A stretch of 57,500 nucleotides of DNA from Chrysomallon squamiferum (lineage: Eukaryota; Mollusca; Gastropoda; Neomphalida; Peltospiridae). The notes under the pieces were generated by a model. It was not told the origin of the DNA and did no database searches. It was given only the letters and a program-made list of their open reading frames with translations. Shown in pieces: positions 1 to 53,334 of this stretch (position 1 is the stretch's first letter; each line of letters opens with the position of its first letter). The stretch covers positions 2,072,001-2,129,500 of the forward strand of contig CM022667.1 of assembly GCA_012295275.1 (NCBI GenBank). Reading direction: 5' to 3'. Made by a program: the position numbers and the translations under genes.

Positions 1-494
1 ACGCATTGTAATTAAATGAAAATTAAAAGAAAACGATATAAATTATACTAATTTTCGGAGTTGAAATATATATATATATATATATGTATGTATTAAAATG
101 TATTCATTCATGGGCGACATGAAATACTTGGGGTCGCTGGGGGTTGGGTGAAATGTTTTAATCAGTATTATCGATTACGAGTCCAGATTTATCTTCCGTA
201 TAATAATCGCAGTAAAATCGCTGAATGTCTGAAAATTATTTCAAACGCGCCTATGTCCATAAAAATGTATAGCTTTTGAGGACTCAGTCTATGTGTCCTA
301 CACAACATTAAAATGGTTGGAACGGTATAGAAAATATGACCAAGAGCAAAGAGTACCATAAAAAAAATTTAAAAAGGGGAGGAGAGAAAAAAATCTTTCA
401 GTGCACGAATACTTTTTTTTAATTCTGCCACGTTCATTCAAGACTTGCGTACTTTTTTTTTTTTTTTCCCGTTCAGCGAGTCGTAAATAAACTG
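1..494. other. AT-rich flank, no gene seen
   Basis: AT-rich sequence with a short (AT)n run near 68-85 and T-rich runs near 413-420 and 452-468. I see no exon with supported splice sites or a recognisable protein. Confidence 0.5.
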
Positions 495-840
495 AATGTG
501 AAAGGAAACCCCCCCGCGCGCGCGCGCGCTCGCGCATTCCTCGTTCGTCTTCTCGCGCTATTCTTATCGTTACGCCCAAACCTGTTTCGAGATAACGGCC
601 ACTAAAAGTGCTAACACGAATACCAGTCAATTGTTTCCTGTTTATTGGCGGAAACTGACGGAAGCTGAGAGTTACCGGTTAACTGACGTTCGGAATTTTT
701 CGCGTTTTTACTGGATCACGCGGCCGTATGACTCCGTAGTCAGTTACTATCGCGATAATGGCGCGAACAGTGGCCATTTCTTTGCGGTTAAACGCACCCA
801 TAGCTTCTTAACGTCATATCACACTGAGAAAATACCGTAA
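495..840. promoter_or_regulatory. CpG-dense block, possible CpG island
   Basis: A C-run followed by alternating CG at about 510-535 leads into some 300 bases in which CG dinucleotides are frequent, against a surrounding sequence where CG is rare. The block includes CGCG, CGATA and CCGGTTAACTGACG stretches. One frame is open from 631 to 840 but has no ATG start and resembles nothing I know. A promoter or an unmethylated island of a gene outside the window is possible; this is inference from base composition only. Confidence 0.3.
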
Positions 841-1733
841 GGAAATATTTCAAGTGGTTATAGAAAAATGTATCAAAATAGTATTCGAAAGTATGAATTA
901 TTAAATAGTGCGAGGGTGGGGTTAATCTCTTTTGAATTTTTTTTTTTTTTTTTTTTTTTTTTGAAATCTATTTATAAAACGTGTTTAAACATTCTTTAAG
1001 CTAACAAAGATTCTAAAATAGTTCAGTGCAATCACATTTAGAAATTTTATTTTCAGAAAACCAACGTAATCAAAAATTCTTGAAATATCATGCTAAATGT
1101 AGATGGTTTTTAATATAACCTCTCAAAATGTAATATGGAAGAATTAGGCTCGCCATTATAGAACCCCATAGGTTGATTACGTACGACCTTTGCTTAATAA
1201 AGTAACACTAATGAATTAGTTCACACACGTTAGTAAAACTTCTTCACAAATGAAGTAACATGCTTATCTCTGAAAACAGTGAATGATTCGGTTTAGTTCC
1301 TGAAACTGTAATGTGATAGACCGACACAGTTAGGCTAAAAGTCAACATTCTAAAGCCTCGTTACTTCGAAAATTAACTAAATTTTGTCTCTATTTCATAC
1401 CAGGTTTCAAAGAGCACTCTGCCCTAATCAAAACAGCATTATAATAATGTCGTTTAGATTTATGTTCCCTTTACTGTAATAAAATTCATTAGCACCACGT
1501 TGCAGTTTTAATATCAGTTACAGTATTAAAGAGCACGTTTGTTGACACCCAGAGACAAAATGCCGGTGTCACAAAATCTTTCTTTTTTCCTGATATAACC
1601 GAGTATTTCCAGATTATAAATCCCACTGATACAAACCCGCATTAAAAGTACTGACCTAAAAAATACAACCAGTACACACTGAGGTCAATAATTATGTCAG
1701 ATTAATGGGGGCAAAGATGTCAGCATAAGAAGG

Positions 1734-1764
<31 letters not shown>

Positions 1765-2043
1765 TGTCGTCTGCTTTTGTTATCGCAAGAACAGCCTAAT
1801 GCAATACTGTACTCTGTTTTGTTTGGACTTAGATTTAGCGTTAAATGATACTAACTAACGTTCATTTATGATTTGATGCCACCAGTTAATTAATTTCACC
1901 GTTGATTTATTCAAATTTTATTCATTTATTCATTTGGTTTTTCAGATCAACTCGACGTCTTTCCCAGTGCAAATCTGCTTCACAACATTCCACTGGATGA
2001 AAACTGACAAGATTTAAACAAAACTTTTGTTTTATTTCGCTGA

Positions 2044-2117
<74 letters not shown>

Positions 2118-2439
2118 ATTTATTTTACGTTTATTTATGTGATGTGGGTGTTAATATAGAAAGCTTGGGTGCGAGTTTTTATAACGAATCTGACATTTTT
2201 TTTTTTTTCCCCTTTATTTTGTTAATCCGACAGAGAATGTTTACGGACTGGAATCAACGCGCGTGATTTGCATGCGCGGTCCAGTCCATTGTCATTTATT
2301 TCGCAAAACTGTGGTGTGCGGGAGGGTTGGGGAGGTGAGGGCAGGGCAGGGCAGGGGGGGGGGGGGGGGATAGCTTCGCTGGTGTTGGACGTATTCGATT
2401 CGCTTTGTTAAATGTTATTACGAACAACTGATAAGCAGT

Positions 2440-2470
<31 letters not shown>

Positions 2471-2596
2471 TTAGAAAACATCGTTTCTATTGTTTATTTT
2501 GGTGCATATCGGGTGCTATGATATGAATAAATAATGTATGTTCAGAAAAATCTTCAATCTACTACTCCACACACACGTACAGAAATGGTTGATTTG
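841..2596. other. Gene-free stretch with homopolymer runs
   Basis: No exon recognised. Poly-T at about 939-962, poly-A at 1739-1764, and a 70-base A-run interrupted once at 2045-2114. A G-rich stretch (GGCAGGGCAGGG followed by a G-run) lies at 2336-2369 and (TTTA)n at 2441-2473. An 8-bp inverted pair GGACTGGA/TCCAGTCC encloses an ATTTGCAT octamer near 2246-2287. Confidence 0.5.
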
Positions 2597-2598
2597 TA

Positions 2599-3137
2599 CA
2601 GTGAACTTTGGGCGTTACGCAATTCCAGCTAACGAACTTCGGTAGCAACAGACCAAACTGTACTGGCCCTGCTGTTTTATATCCGGACGAAAATAATCGT
2701 GAATGAATTAATATATGTATGTTTACGTGTGCGCGTGTGTGTATATGTATGTACGTACGTATGTATGTATGTATGTATGTATGTATGTATGTGAGTGTGT
2801 GTATATATATATATGTGTATGTGTGTGTATATATACAAACAAACATATGTACACACACATATACATGACATAATAATACTTAGATGTATTATTACAATAG
2901 ATGATCCTTTTTTTTATCGATCTCAACCTAACTGCGTATTAAAATACCGAGTTTTTACTGTGAACCAGTTTTCAACATGTGCGTTTCATAACAGAGTGGT
3001 TATGTAACCCCCATGTTCGTTACAGAATATTTACCACTGAGGTTTATTGTTGTTATTGCGTTTTCCATGACCCCCGAGGCGTCTGACTACATTCCCCTGC
3101 CCCACCCCCTTTAGTCCGTTATTCCCAGGGTTCACTG
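2599..3137. mobile_element. Non-autonomous Tigger/pogo-like DNA element (MITE-like)
   Basis: The left end reads CAGTGAACTTTGGGCGTTACG at 2599 and the right end, read on the minus strand from 3137, starts CAGTGAACCCTGGGAATAACG; about 16 of the first 21 positions agree. Both ends are flanked by TA (2597-2598 and 3138-3139), the target duplication expected for Tc1/mariner/pogo elements, and CAGTRAAC-like termini are typical of pogo/Tigger families. There is no transposase frame; the interior is occupied by a (GTAT)n/(GT)n microsatellite (about 2712-2870). The family name is an inference from the termini. Confidence 0.45.
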
Positions 3138-3472
3138 TACTTTACAATTAAAAAAAAAAAAAAAAAAAAAAAATTGAAGTGCCGAGATCAGTCAAACTTT
3201 ATTTTGTTATAATTACGACGACTGTAAACTTCAGCTCAAAGTAATCTCTACGGCTTTGCTCAATTTTATTTTAGATTGAAGAATTTTCTGAATTTATTAT
3301 TGTTGCTCTGTATACTGTGTTTGTTCTTTGTTAATTAGTGTGACAGTGTGGTATGTGGATGTTAACTACAAGATACGGATCCACTGAAACTGTTATTTGT
3401 TTAACGTGATTCAACGAACGTTATTTTTTGTCAGCCATTTTTAAAAAGTCCATATATATATAGTTATCGTAG

Positions 3473-3690
3473 TTGTTTGTTTGTTTGTTTATTTATTTTT
3501 ATTTTTATTTTATTTTATTTATTTATTTATTTATTATTTTTACATTTTGTATTAACTTATATATTTTTATTGTTATTTTTATTTTCATTTTCATTTTCAT
3601 TTTTTTATTTTTTATTTTTATTTCTATTTCTTTTACTATTTCTATTTCTATTTCTATTTCTATTTCTATTTTTATTTTTATTTTCAATAA
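3473..3690. repeat. T-rich (TTTA)/(TTTTA)/(TTTC) low-complexity block
   Basis: Degenerate tandem tetra- to hexanucleotides rich in T. Long open frames here encode only low-complexity Phe/Ile/Tyr strings and are not genes. Confidence 0.85.
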
Positions 3691-3732
3691 CTCTCATAGA
3701 GACATTCGTGTGAAATCAAGAAAATAACAATA

Positions 3733-4252
3733 AAATGAAAACTCATCCGTTTCCATTTTTCTGAAAATTGGTATCTATGGCAACCAGGGCAGAATAAGCT
3801 GATTCTTCCCATTTTTAGCATATTCGGATATAATCCTCTTAATTTTGAAAAGTTTGAGATATGCACATCTTTCGACTTCATTTTACAGTCTACCAACCAG
3901 TAATATAATTAAATGTTGTTTATATGTTGCGCTAATTTTTTCATGCAAGCTCTTTTCAAAGTGATGTAATCCACAAGGTCAAAAGGTCATCATCTCTCTT
4001 CAGATTATACGTAGGTAAAACATATTGTAACATATTTTTAATCGTCACCTTTCTAGAAATATACATTTTAGATTGACTGACGAACTGTTTGCTAAGTTAT
4101 GGCGGTCACACATATATATTTTGTCAAAATTTCCAAAACTGAGAGAGCATATTTTAAAAACAGTTTGACCTATCATGCTAAAATTGGAAAAATCAGCTTC
4201 TTCGTCCTCAATTACGCTAAAGAGACTAAAAGCGAATGGAGTGACGTTTCAT
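3733..4252. mobile_element. Imperfect inverted repeat, possible foldback/MITE remnant
   Basis: Bases 3792-3827 match the reverse complement of about 4168-4206 with few differences, sharing the core AGCTGATT-TTCC-ATTTTAGCAT. Weaker similarity continues outwards to about 3733 and 4252 (AATGAAA-TCA-TCC-like ends). The arms enclose about 340 bases without coding signal. A decayed foldback transposon is the simplest reading; I could not identify a clear target duplication. Confidence 0.35.
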
Positions 4253-4389
4253 TCACTGAGTGATTTAAAGTGAAATAACAATGAATTTTTTAATTATTAT
4301 TTATATCTTTAAATTAGTAAATTTATCAAAACCTTTATAGTTACTATTCGTTAAAAGAAAAGATAATACTGGAAACATAAACTAAAAGA

Positions 4390-6411
<2,022 letters not shown>

Positions 6412-6483
6412 AACACACACACATGCATGCACGCACACACACACACTACACACACACACAAACACACAAACACACACACACAG

Positions 6484-6514
<31 letters not shown>

Positions 6515-6546
6515 CACACACTAACACACACACAGAAGCACACACA

Positions 6547-6580
<34 letters not shown>

Positions 6581-6648
6581 AGAACACACACACTGACACA
6601 CACACACGCGCGCACACACAGATACACACACACACAAACACACACACA

Positions 6649-6711
<63 letters not shown>

Positions 6712-6758
6712 ACACACACACACACACTACACACACACACACACACACGCACACACAC
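6412..6758. repeat. Long interrupted (CA)n microsatellite
   Basis: Nearly 350 bases of CA with sporadic AA, TA, GA and CGCG interruptions. All frames are open across it, producing Cys/Val or Thr/His strings that are artefacts. Confidence 0.95.
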
Positions 6759-7337
6759 TAACAGGTGTTTTATGTCAAATCCCCATTCCGCACGTGCTCT
6801 GCATGCCAACTTCATTTTTTTTATTTTTTTTCATTTTTTATTTTTCGTTTTTTTTAATAATTAGCATTGCCTCCAACTATTTTGGTTAGCATTGGCCGCA
6901 GCAAGAAAGATCTACGATTCTATTTCTGTCACCCTGGCTGGAGACTGTTGCACTAAAAGTGAATGAAAGTGTTTTAGCCGACATGTTCAGGCCCCCCAAA
7001 ATAAACATTACAAGTTTTTTTAACAGCGATAATCTTTGATAAGCACTGAGGCAGAACCTGATAGCAGTTTTTTCTGACAATCTCGTCCTGTTATTTCTAT
7101 CAGTTACATGCATTCTTTAGAATTTTTCATCTTATTTTTTCTTTATTTTTTATTTTTTGTTTTTTATTTTTGGAGATTACTGTTAAAAGAAAATAATAAA
7201 AAAATAAAAAAATAAAAATCCTTTATTTATTTCTTTTTGTTTATATTATTTAGTTTTTTTTTACTTTTATAATAGTTTATATTCGGAACATAGTATTCCA
7301 GTTCCTCCTGTTAAATATGTTAGTTAAATATAAAACG

Positions 7338-7368
<31 letters not shown>

Positions 7369-7434
7369 GCGTCTGAATTGGGTGGTTTGAGTTAATTCTG
7401 TGCGTGTGTGTGTGTTTGTGTGTGTGCGTGTGTT

Positions 7435-7474
<40 letters not shown>

Positions 7475-7875
7475 TGTGTGTGTGTCTGTGTGTGTGTCTG
7501 TGTGTGTGTGTGTGTGTGGTATATTTTTTATTATTTTAATTTTTGATAAAAGTTTGGTAAATAATTTTGTCTTTTTTGTAAATTTCTTTCAATATATTTA
7601 AAAATAAAACTAATAAATACAATTATGTATTCATCCATTCATTCATTCAGTCGTTTGTTTATTTATTGACTATATTATTTAACCAAACACTTTTCTTTCT
7701 TTCCCTCTCTAATTCTGAAGAACTACCAATATAAAAGGTACAAGACCATAATTATACAACATAAATATCAATGCATTTGCTACTGTTATCGTTTACAGAA
7801 TTTAACTGACGATCAAAATAACGTTAGTTATTTTTAAATTTATTAATTCGTTCATTCTATGATTCATTCAGCCAT
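6759..7875. other. Gene-free stretch with T-rich runs and (GT)n
   Basis: No exon recognised. It contains T/A-rich runs at 6812-6857 and 7120-7300, poly-T at 7342-7368, and an interrupted (GT)n at 7402-7520. Confidence 0.5.
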
Positions 7876-7894
7876 TTATTATTATTATTATTAT

Positions 7895-7973
<79 letters not shown>

Positions 7974-7982
7974 CTTCTTCTT

Positions 7983-8043
<61 letters not shown>
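7876..8043. repeat. Compound trinucleotide array (TTA)/(TAG)/(TTC)
   Basis: Consecutive blocks of TTA, TAG, TTA, TTC and TTA repeats. Confidence 0.9.
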
Positions 8044-9750
<1,707 letters not shown>

Positions 9751-9753
<3 letters not shown>

Positions 9754-10409
9754 AGATAGATAGATAGATAAATAGATAGAAATATATAGCTGTAAATATA
9801 GATGTTAAATTTATAAATTCAAATTACAAACATTTACATATTGTTTCAAATCTGCATTTTAAAGGTTTCATCGATACCTTTATTTTGAAGCAGCGTTGTG
9901 TTGTTATGTCACCATGAATAAGTTCAGTTATGTCAACCTAGAACATAAACACTTAAAGAAATAAATTATTTAAATATCAAATATTATCTTTTCTCAGCCT
10001 TAATGATGATAATGATGATAAAAAATAATAAGATTAGGAATAAGAATAATATTTAAATATGTGTGTTTTCTTTTATACGTTGCCTTAATCTATATAAACC
10101 CATGGCATTCTTTCTATTATAGAAACATTTGTTAAGAAAGAATAATTAATTTACTTACGAATTAACAAACAGGCTACATTAAAACAATAACAGTATCTCT
10201 GACAATAACTAATACAAGACGAGAAAAAACAAACAAAAAAACAACAACAACAACACTGGAACATTAATTATTTATAATATATAAACAACAACAAAATGGG
10301 AACATTAATTATTTATAATATACAAACAACAACAACAACAACAAAAAAAAAAAAACACGACGACAATCTTAATGACGATAATAAACAACAACAACAACAA
10401 CAACGACGA

Positions 10410-10446
<37 letters not shown>

Positions 10447-10499
10447 AAATTAAACAAACCTAAGATTACACAGTAACTCGATACAAGTAAACAAACTCA
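9751..10499. repeat. Gene-free AT-rich stretch with a 56-bp tandem duplication
   Basis: A short (GATA)n is at 9753-9780. (CAA)n sequence at 10240-10420 contains a roughly 56-bp unit, beginning GGAACATTAATTATTTATAA, present twice in tandem (about 10257 and 10310). A poly-A run lies at 10410-10441. Confidence 0.6.
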
Positions 10500-10768
10500 T
10501 GCTGTACGTCCACTTGTCACATATTCACTGCGTCTCTCGAGGGTCGCATAACGCTTCTTATCTGAACACGCGTATTTGTGTATCGGCGAACATATCCCAT
10601 GTCACAAACCTCAACGGTTTCGTCACTTGAAAACACCGCGTTGAACCCCGGCTACAGGTCAGCAGATAAAAGTTAAACTGACTTGTGTGTGAAGTCTAAT
10701 ATCACAGCTGACTCTTCTTGTAGCTGAAAAACACAGTTGAGTTGGACAGTACATGTTCATTTGTGACG
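10500..10768 (+). promoter_or_regulatory. 5' flank of the SLC5 transporter gene
   Basis: This stretch is less AT-rich and has more CG than its surroundings. It contains TTATCT (10558-10563) and GATAAAAG near 10665, the latter a possible TATA-like element. An in-frame TAG at 10721-10723 limits the coding start downstream. The transcription start itself cannot be fixed from sequence. Confidence 0.3.
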
Positions 10769-20749
<9,981 letters not shown>

Positions 20750-20797
20750 AATACGTTTATATAGAGAGACAGATAGATCGAAAGACAGAAACATTAA

Positions 20798-20845
<48 letters not shown>

Positions 20846-21467
20846 GACAGCTAGACTATATCATTATATGTAAACATTAATTTTATATACTATTCTCATT
20901 TTGTTAAATCTGATTTTTTCAAACTTATTTTATATATTTATCTGCATATTCTGTTTATTAATTAATATTCGGTCAACTTTGAACACATACATATTCAGAG
21001 AAAAAAGAAAGAAAAAGAACTGTTTGATATAAACTTCAAAATATATTATGGGAATGCATACCTTTGTTTATATGTGGGGGAGAAGGCGTAGGTGCGTGTT
21101 TGTGCGTTACTATTTCATTTCATTTATTAACTTACGACTACTACTAATGTTTCGATTATGTTGTACTAGTTAGATTGCTGCAGTTGTTTCCCTTGAATGT
21201 GTGAGTGTGTGTTTACGTTTGTATCTTAGTTTGTATGTATATATGTATGTATGTATGTATGTATATATATATATATAAATGTTAAAAAAAATGTGTTAAT
21301 AATAATAATAAATATAAAAATAACGATAAAGATTGTTTCTTTTGTTCACATTTAAAAATAAACTTTCATTATAATCACAGTCACGATATCAACCTTATAT
21401 TTTTTCTCTTTTTTCCCGTGATCACAAATCCTGACATATCTTGGCATTTGATTTTATATGCAATTTC

Positions 21468-21468
<1 letters not shown>
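20750..21468 (+). other. 3' flank of the SLC5 gene
   Basis: It contains (GATA)n at 20800-20845 and a (GTAT)n at about 21234-21266. AATAAA occurs at 21307-21312 and 21357-21362; either could serve as the polyadenylation signal, but neither is proven. Confidence 0.4.
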
Positions 21469-21533
<65 letters not shown>

Positions 21534-21690
21534 CATTATCATCATCATCACCATCATCATCATAATCATAATCATAAATAAACAAAATTTATAATAATAA
21601 TATTTGTAGCAATAGTAATTGTTATAGTAGTAGTAATAATAGTAGTAGTAGTAGTAGTGGTAGTAATAGTAGCAGCAGCAACAGCAGCAG
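21469..21690. repeat. (AAT)n with (ATC)/(TAG)/(CAG) trinucleotides
   Basis: About 65 bases of AAT at 21469-21533, followed by ATC, TAG and CAG-type units. Confidence 0.9.
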
Positions 21691-21979
21691 TTCTAGGGTA
21701 GCTGCAACCGTAACAGTAATAATGTTTATCTCGGCTGTAGCGAGAAAGATTGAAAAGATAGGAAGCTCTCTAGAGTTATTTCCCTTTATCATGACTCTCA
21801 AATTTAGATAATTATGAGCATTTCCAGTCTTTTCGATGCAAACATAAAATATTAGTCCTGTATATATTTTATGATAACGATTGTGCGTGTATTTATTTAT
21901 TTATTTATTTTATTGGTTTTATTTATTTATTAATTACTATTTTTGATTTTCGGCCTCAGAAATCTTTTCGTTATCTTTT

Positions 21980-22024
<45 letters not shown>

Positions 22025-23498
22025 TTTTTCATTTTTTTTTTTTTTTTTTTTTTTCTTTTTGTTAATGTTAATGTTTTATTCTTGCACGTGCAGACAAATC
22101 TTAATTGAATGATAATATGATGGATATAGCTTTATGTATTAATATCCATCATGTTAAAATCAGTGCACACTTGTTAATAATTGTAATATGAAGTGAGGTT
22201 ACTGAAATTCCTGGTTTAATTGAATGTTCCACCTAAAAACAGCAAAACAATGCGATTAGCAGCAGCAGTAGCAACAACAACAACCTCAGCAACAACAAAA
22301 GCCATAATAACACCAACGACAACGATAACGACAGAAACTAATAGATTAAATTATTAATTAATAATTTTAAATGCACAGTAACAAATAAAAAGAAATATTA
22401 AAAAGAAAAACAAAAGGAACAAATATATAAAATATTTGTTCCATATTTACACCTAAAGGTCGCAAAGTGATGACGTCATAAAGGCGACTGTTTGACCTTC
22501 ACCTAGCAACGTCGTTTTCATTTCTTTACCTGCTAATAATATTCACGGATGGGAAAAATGTTTTTTGTTGTTGTTGTTGTTGTTGTTGTTTTTTAAATTA
22601 TGATTTCAAGGACTAAAAGGTAAGTACTAATATATTACTATACTCACTTAGCATTGTTTTATGTACTGAATTCTTTTTTGCTAAATCTTTAAGAACAACT
22701 AAATGTTATGTTATCGGAAGTTCTAATATTTTGTTGTACATCGATTAAGCCACCGAATTGAAGTTAGGATTCAGAGAGACAGCTTCTTAGTTCTCACTCG
22801 TAAAGTTAACTGAAAACAAGTAGTTGTACTATCGTATGACGTCATATCTGTGTTTACCTTTCTATCTCATAACCCTGTTAATCTTTCACTGATATAGATG
22901 CACAGATTGAATTAGACGCACGAGACATACACACACATGCACGCACACACACACCCACACACACACACACGAACACGCGCGTAGACAAAAGCCACTCCCG
23001 AAGTGTACCGTCAGAAGAATGTAACTGGCAAATGTCGGTTTAACGACGCCAATCCCTAAAGTGTTTACTAATTACTAATTATTTGTATCCATTGGCTCTA
23101 ATTTCCTTTGTATCGCTTGTCATTTTGCGATTTAATAGTCCGTAGTCTGAATATTCATAATGATTATATTTTGTTAGAAGTGGTCTACTTTTTTTTTTTT
23201 TTTTTTTTTAATAATTACAATAACTGGATAATAAACGAAACAGATCTACTTTCCGTAGTTGACGTTCAGTTCCTCCCAGGATAAAAGAGTTAACGGATTG
23301 GTATCAAGGGATGTTTATATACATATGTAGTGTATCTGTATATATGTATATGCATATGTATGTACGTATGTATGTATGTTCCTTAATAAACAGTCACGCA
23401 GTAACGCGGGAAATAGGCCACATCATCACAAAGGCGTGATCCTACGACAAAACGAACATCAAATCAGCGTTCAAATTCTGACCAACAAATAATAATAA

Positions 23499-23536
<38 letters not shown>

Positions 23537-23960
23537 TCGATATAGTAATAGATAAATAAATAAATAAACGACGACGATGGTGGTGATAAATTAATACGAA
23601 AATACTTCATTTAGTAAACGAAACCGATCATTTTGTCATAGGAAATAAATTCCTCTGACACCGGCTACAGATCCCTGAAGGGGCGACTATTGAAACAAAA
23701 ACGCTGAATTAATTGTCTTCTTTAGCTATCAAATTACGTGAATTGCTCTCTGGAGGATCTCGTAAAACGACAGACCGGAGGATATAATTCAGACTGTTAG
23801 CGTATTAACCTTTTTCTCCATTTCCGTGGTGTACGTCTCAAAATTTTGTTAACAGTCGAAAAACCGCTGTATTCTGTTACAAACGTTAATGAAATATACG
23901 TCAGGAAATTTGGTAACGGCGATTGTTGTTGTTGTTGTGTTTGTGTGTTTTGTGACAGAG
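21691..23960. other. Intergenic stretch with poly-T and two CRE octamers
   Basis: No exon recognised. Long T-runs occupy 21982-22060. Perfect palindromic TGACGTCA octamers lie at 22471-22478 and 22837-22844. (CA)n is at about 22930-22970, poly-T at 23189-23209 and (AAT)n at about 23490-23535. Confidence 0.5.
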
Positions 23961-23973
23961 TGTGTGTGTGTGT

Positions 23974-24059
<86 letters not shown>

Positions 24060-24221
24060 ATTTGTGTGTGTGTGTGTGTGTTTGTATGTGTGTGTATGTG
24101 TGTGTGTGTGTGTATATGTGTGTATGTGTGTTCCTTTCGGAGACGGTGGTAGTTTGGATTTTAGCTTCTTTTTATTTATTTATTTATTTTGTTTGTTTGT
24201 TTATTTATTATTATTATTATT

Positions 24222-24266
<45 letters not shown>

Positions 24267-24550
24267 ATTTATTTATTTTTTTTTTTTTTTTTTAATTTTG
24301 ATTTCTTATTTTCGTTTTTTTTTATTTATTTTTTATTTATTTATTTATTTTTTTTATTTGTTTATTTGGTTTTTTTTTTTTATTTCTTTTATTTTTTATT
24401 TTTATTATTATTTTATTTTATGGGTTTTTTTTTTTTTTTTTATTTATTTTGTTTTTTTTGGGTTTTTTCTTTCTTTCTTTCTTTATTATTATTATTATTT
24501 TATGGTTTTTTTTTTTAGAGTTTTGTTGTTGTTGTTGTTGGTTATATTTT
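23961..24550. repeat. (GT)n followed by T-rich/(TTG)n low complexity
   Basis: (GT)n with TT and TA interruptions at 23961-24130, (TTG)n at about 24225-24266 and T-rich sequence to about 24550. Open frames through it are artefacts. Confidence 0.9.
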
Positions 24551-26153
24551 TTCTTCTTCTTCGTGGTTTTGGTTTTGCTTGGATGGCATCAGTAAACATG
24601 TAAATATGTTTGCACCCAAGCGTGAGTGTTTGGTATAGCAGAGGCGGATTATGGTTGGGGGTGATGATTGCCAGTTGCACTGAAACCCAAACCTGCCTTA
24701 AAATAAAATAATAACAACAAAATAAATAAAACTGATGTCCACATGTATCTTCTCATTCGTGCTCTGAACGACATCCTAGCTGAAATCGATGCTCGCTTCA
24801 CAGTTTTGTAATTCTGCAGATACGGAGTCAAACACGGGCTAAGAGATAGCAATGCCAAGAACTGTGAATAGACAAACACAGTAAAATGTATAATTTCAAA
24901 TTATAAACATTTACATACTGTTTCGGAAAACCCCAAACCCTTTCCCTCCGCCTTACCTAAAGCAAAATCCTCCCTGTGTAACATGATCTGACATCAAACG
25001 ACAATACGGTAATAACAAAAAAAGTATCTGCAACAACAACAACCTCAGCATCAAAAGTAGTAGCAGCATTAGTAGTAGTAATAATAATTACAGTAAGCAA
25101 ACAAAAAAAAAACTCACTAACTAACAACAAACAGACAAATAACGAATAAAAGGAAATAAATAAAGAATGTAATGACAGATATATGTGTTCAAACAGCTAA
25201 TGTCATAAAGTTTAATCAGCGAAGCATGACAAATCACTCAACCATGCAGTAATCAAAAAACGTTTAACCATTTCTACATAACTAGATCAACACAGTCAGT
25301 TTCAGATGATGGATATATTGTAGGGATTGGTATAAACATGCATACAAAACAATAAACACGCACACACTCATACACACATGTATGTATATATTTATATTTG
25401 TTTCGTTTGTATATGCATTTGCATTGTATGTATATTACATTTACAAATATGTTTTATCGAAGTACCATTCTTATAAATTTCCTTACCAAAAATTAAAAAT
25501 GCTGAAACTTGAACAGCTTCGCCTTATTTTTTTTTTTTTTTTTTTATCCCTGTTATTGTTCAAGATATGCAATAACTTTTTTTTATTATTATTTCTTTCT
25601 TTCTTTAATTCTTTCCATTTGACATTCTGCAGTATACATGTTCCGTTTTCAACTAAATTCGATCTCACAGACAAATATTCTCGGAGGACTGGGATATATG
25701 GACGAACCATTCACAGAAACACAAACATCCACTAATTGTTGTTTCTACATGTTCCTCTGAGGCTGCCAATAATTTTCAACCGCACTTGGCGCAGTCATAA
25801 TAATTTTATAACGGGTCATAATCAAGCGCAATTTGTTGTTGCGTGTGTGTGTGTGTGTGTGTGTGTGGATTATAATTACGTTCATTGCTGTAAGATTATG
25901 GCTGTTATTGCATGGTGATGATGTCATTGTGTTTTCCAAGCCGGGTTTTTGTAAATGCGCAATCTGTCGCGGTAATATACAGACAGCTGTAATCTGCGGG
26001 AATAAAGAGATTTTAACGAACTGAGGATAAAAAAAAGAGTGTTTTGTCGATTCATGTGGTGTTTTCAGTGACTGTGTTGTGTTTAAGTGATGTTGGCGTC
26101 GTGATATTCGTTGTGGAAACTGACATAGAAAACATCAAGACGTGAGTGTGGCG
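24551..26153. other. Intergenic stretch upstream of the Cys-loop receptor gene
   Basis: No exon recognised. A T-rich stretch runs from 25528 to 25620 and (GT)n from 25843 to 25866. The last 250 bases are richer in CG and should contain the promoter and 5' UTR of the next gene, but I see no TATA box. The sequence near 24889-24926 resembles 9805-9835 (AAACATTTACATA-TGTTTC), perhaps a small dispersed repeat. Confidence 0.4.
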
Positions 26154-52675
<26,522 letters not shown>

Positions 52676-52768
<93 letters not shown>

Positions 52769-53240
52769 GGATTAACTGATAGAGAAAAGCAGAGAGAGAA
52801 AGAAAAATGGACACACACACAGAGAGAGAGAGAGACGGATTAACTGTTAGAGAAAAGCAGAGAGAGAAAGAAAAATGGACACAGAGAGAGAGAGAGAGAG
52901 AAATAAATACTGCATCCTTTCTTTAACGTACATAGCTTTAAAAACAGAGTCAGATAGAGAGACACAAGGACAGACAGAAACAGAGAGAAACAAAATCCAC
53001 AGACAGATTCCCATGCGCAGATGACATACTGAATGTCTTCCATTAATATACAGCTTTAAGGTGACATGCAAAAGAAATTAAAAAAAAAAAAGCTGTCAAG
53101 TGTGAAGTTTATATTATACACACTTTCCCATAGTCGTGTTCATTAATAAATTATGGACAATGTTTTCAAAAAAAAAAAAAAAGTAAAAAAAAGTTATATT
53201 AATATTGTGTCACACACAGAGAATGATTGTGAATAAAATA
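52676..53240 (+). repeat. (GA)n and tandem duplication in the 3' UTR of the receptor gene
   Basis: (GA)n at 52676-52767 starts two bases after the stop codon. A 68-bp unit beginning AGAGACGGATTAACTG occurs twice (52763 and 52831). AATAAA signals are at 52902-52907 and 53145-53150; either could end the transcript. Confidence 0.7.
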
Positions 53241-53286
53241 ATACATTGTTACTGTTGTTGTTGTGTGGTGTCTTTATTATCAAATG

Positions 53287-53334
<48 letters not shown>

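Noticed and set aside
631-840. Open frame of about 69 codons in the CpG-dense block
   Set aside because: It has no ATG start, no splice support and no recognisable motif.
6886-7113. Minus-strand frame of 75 codons with mixed composition
   Set aside because: No splice sites, no known motif and no neighbouring exon; length is within chance for this window.
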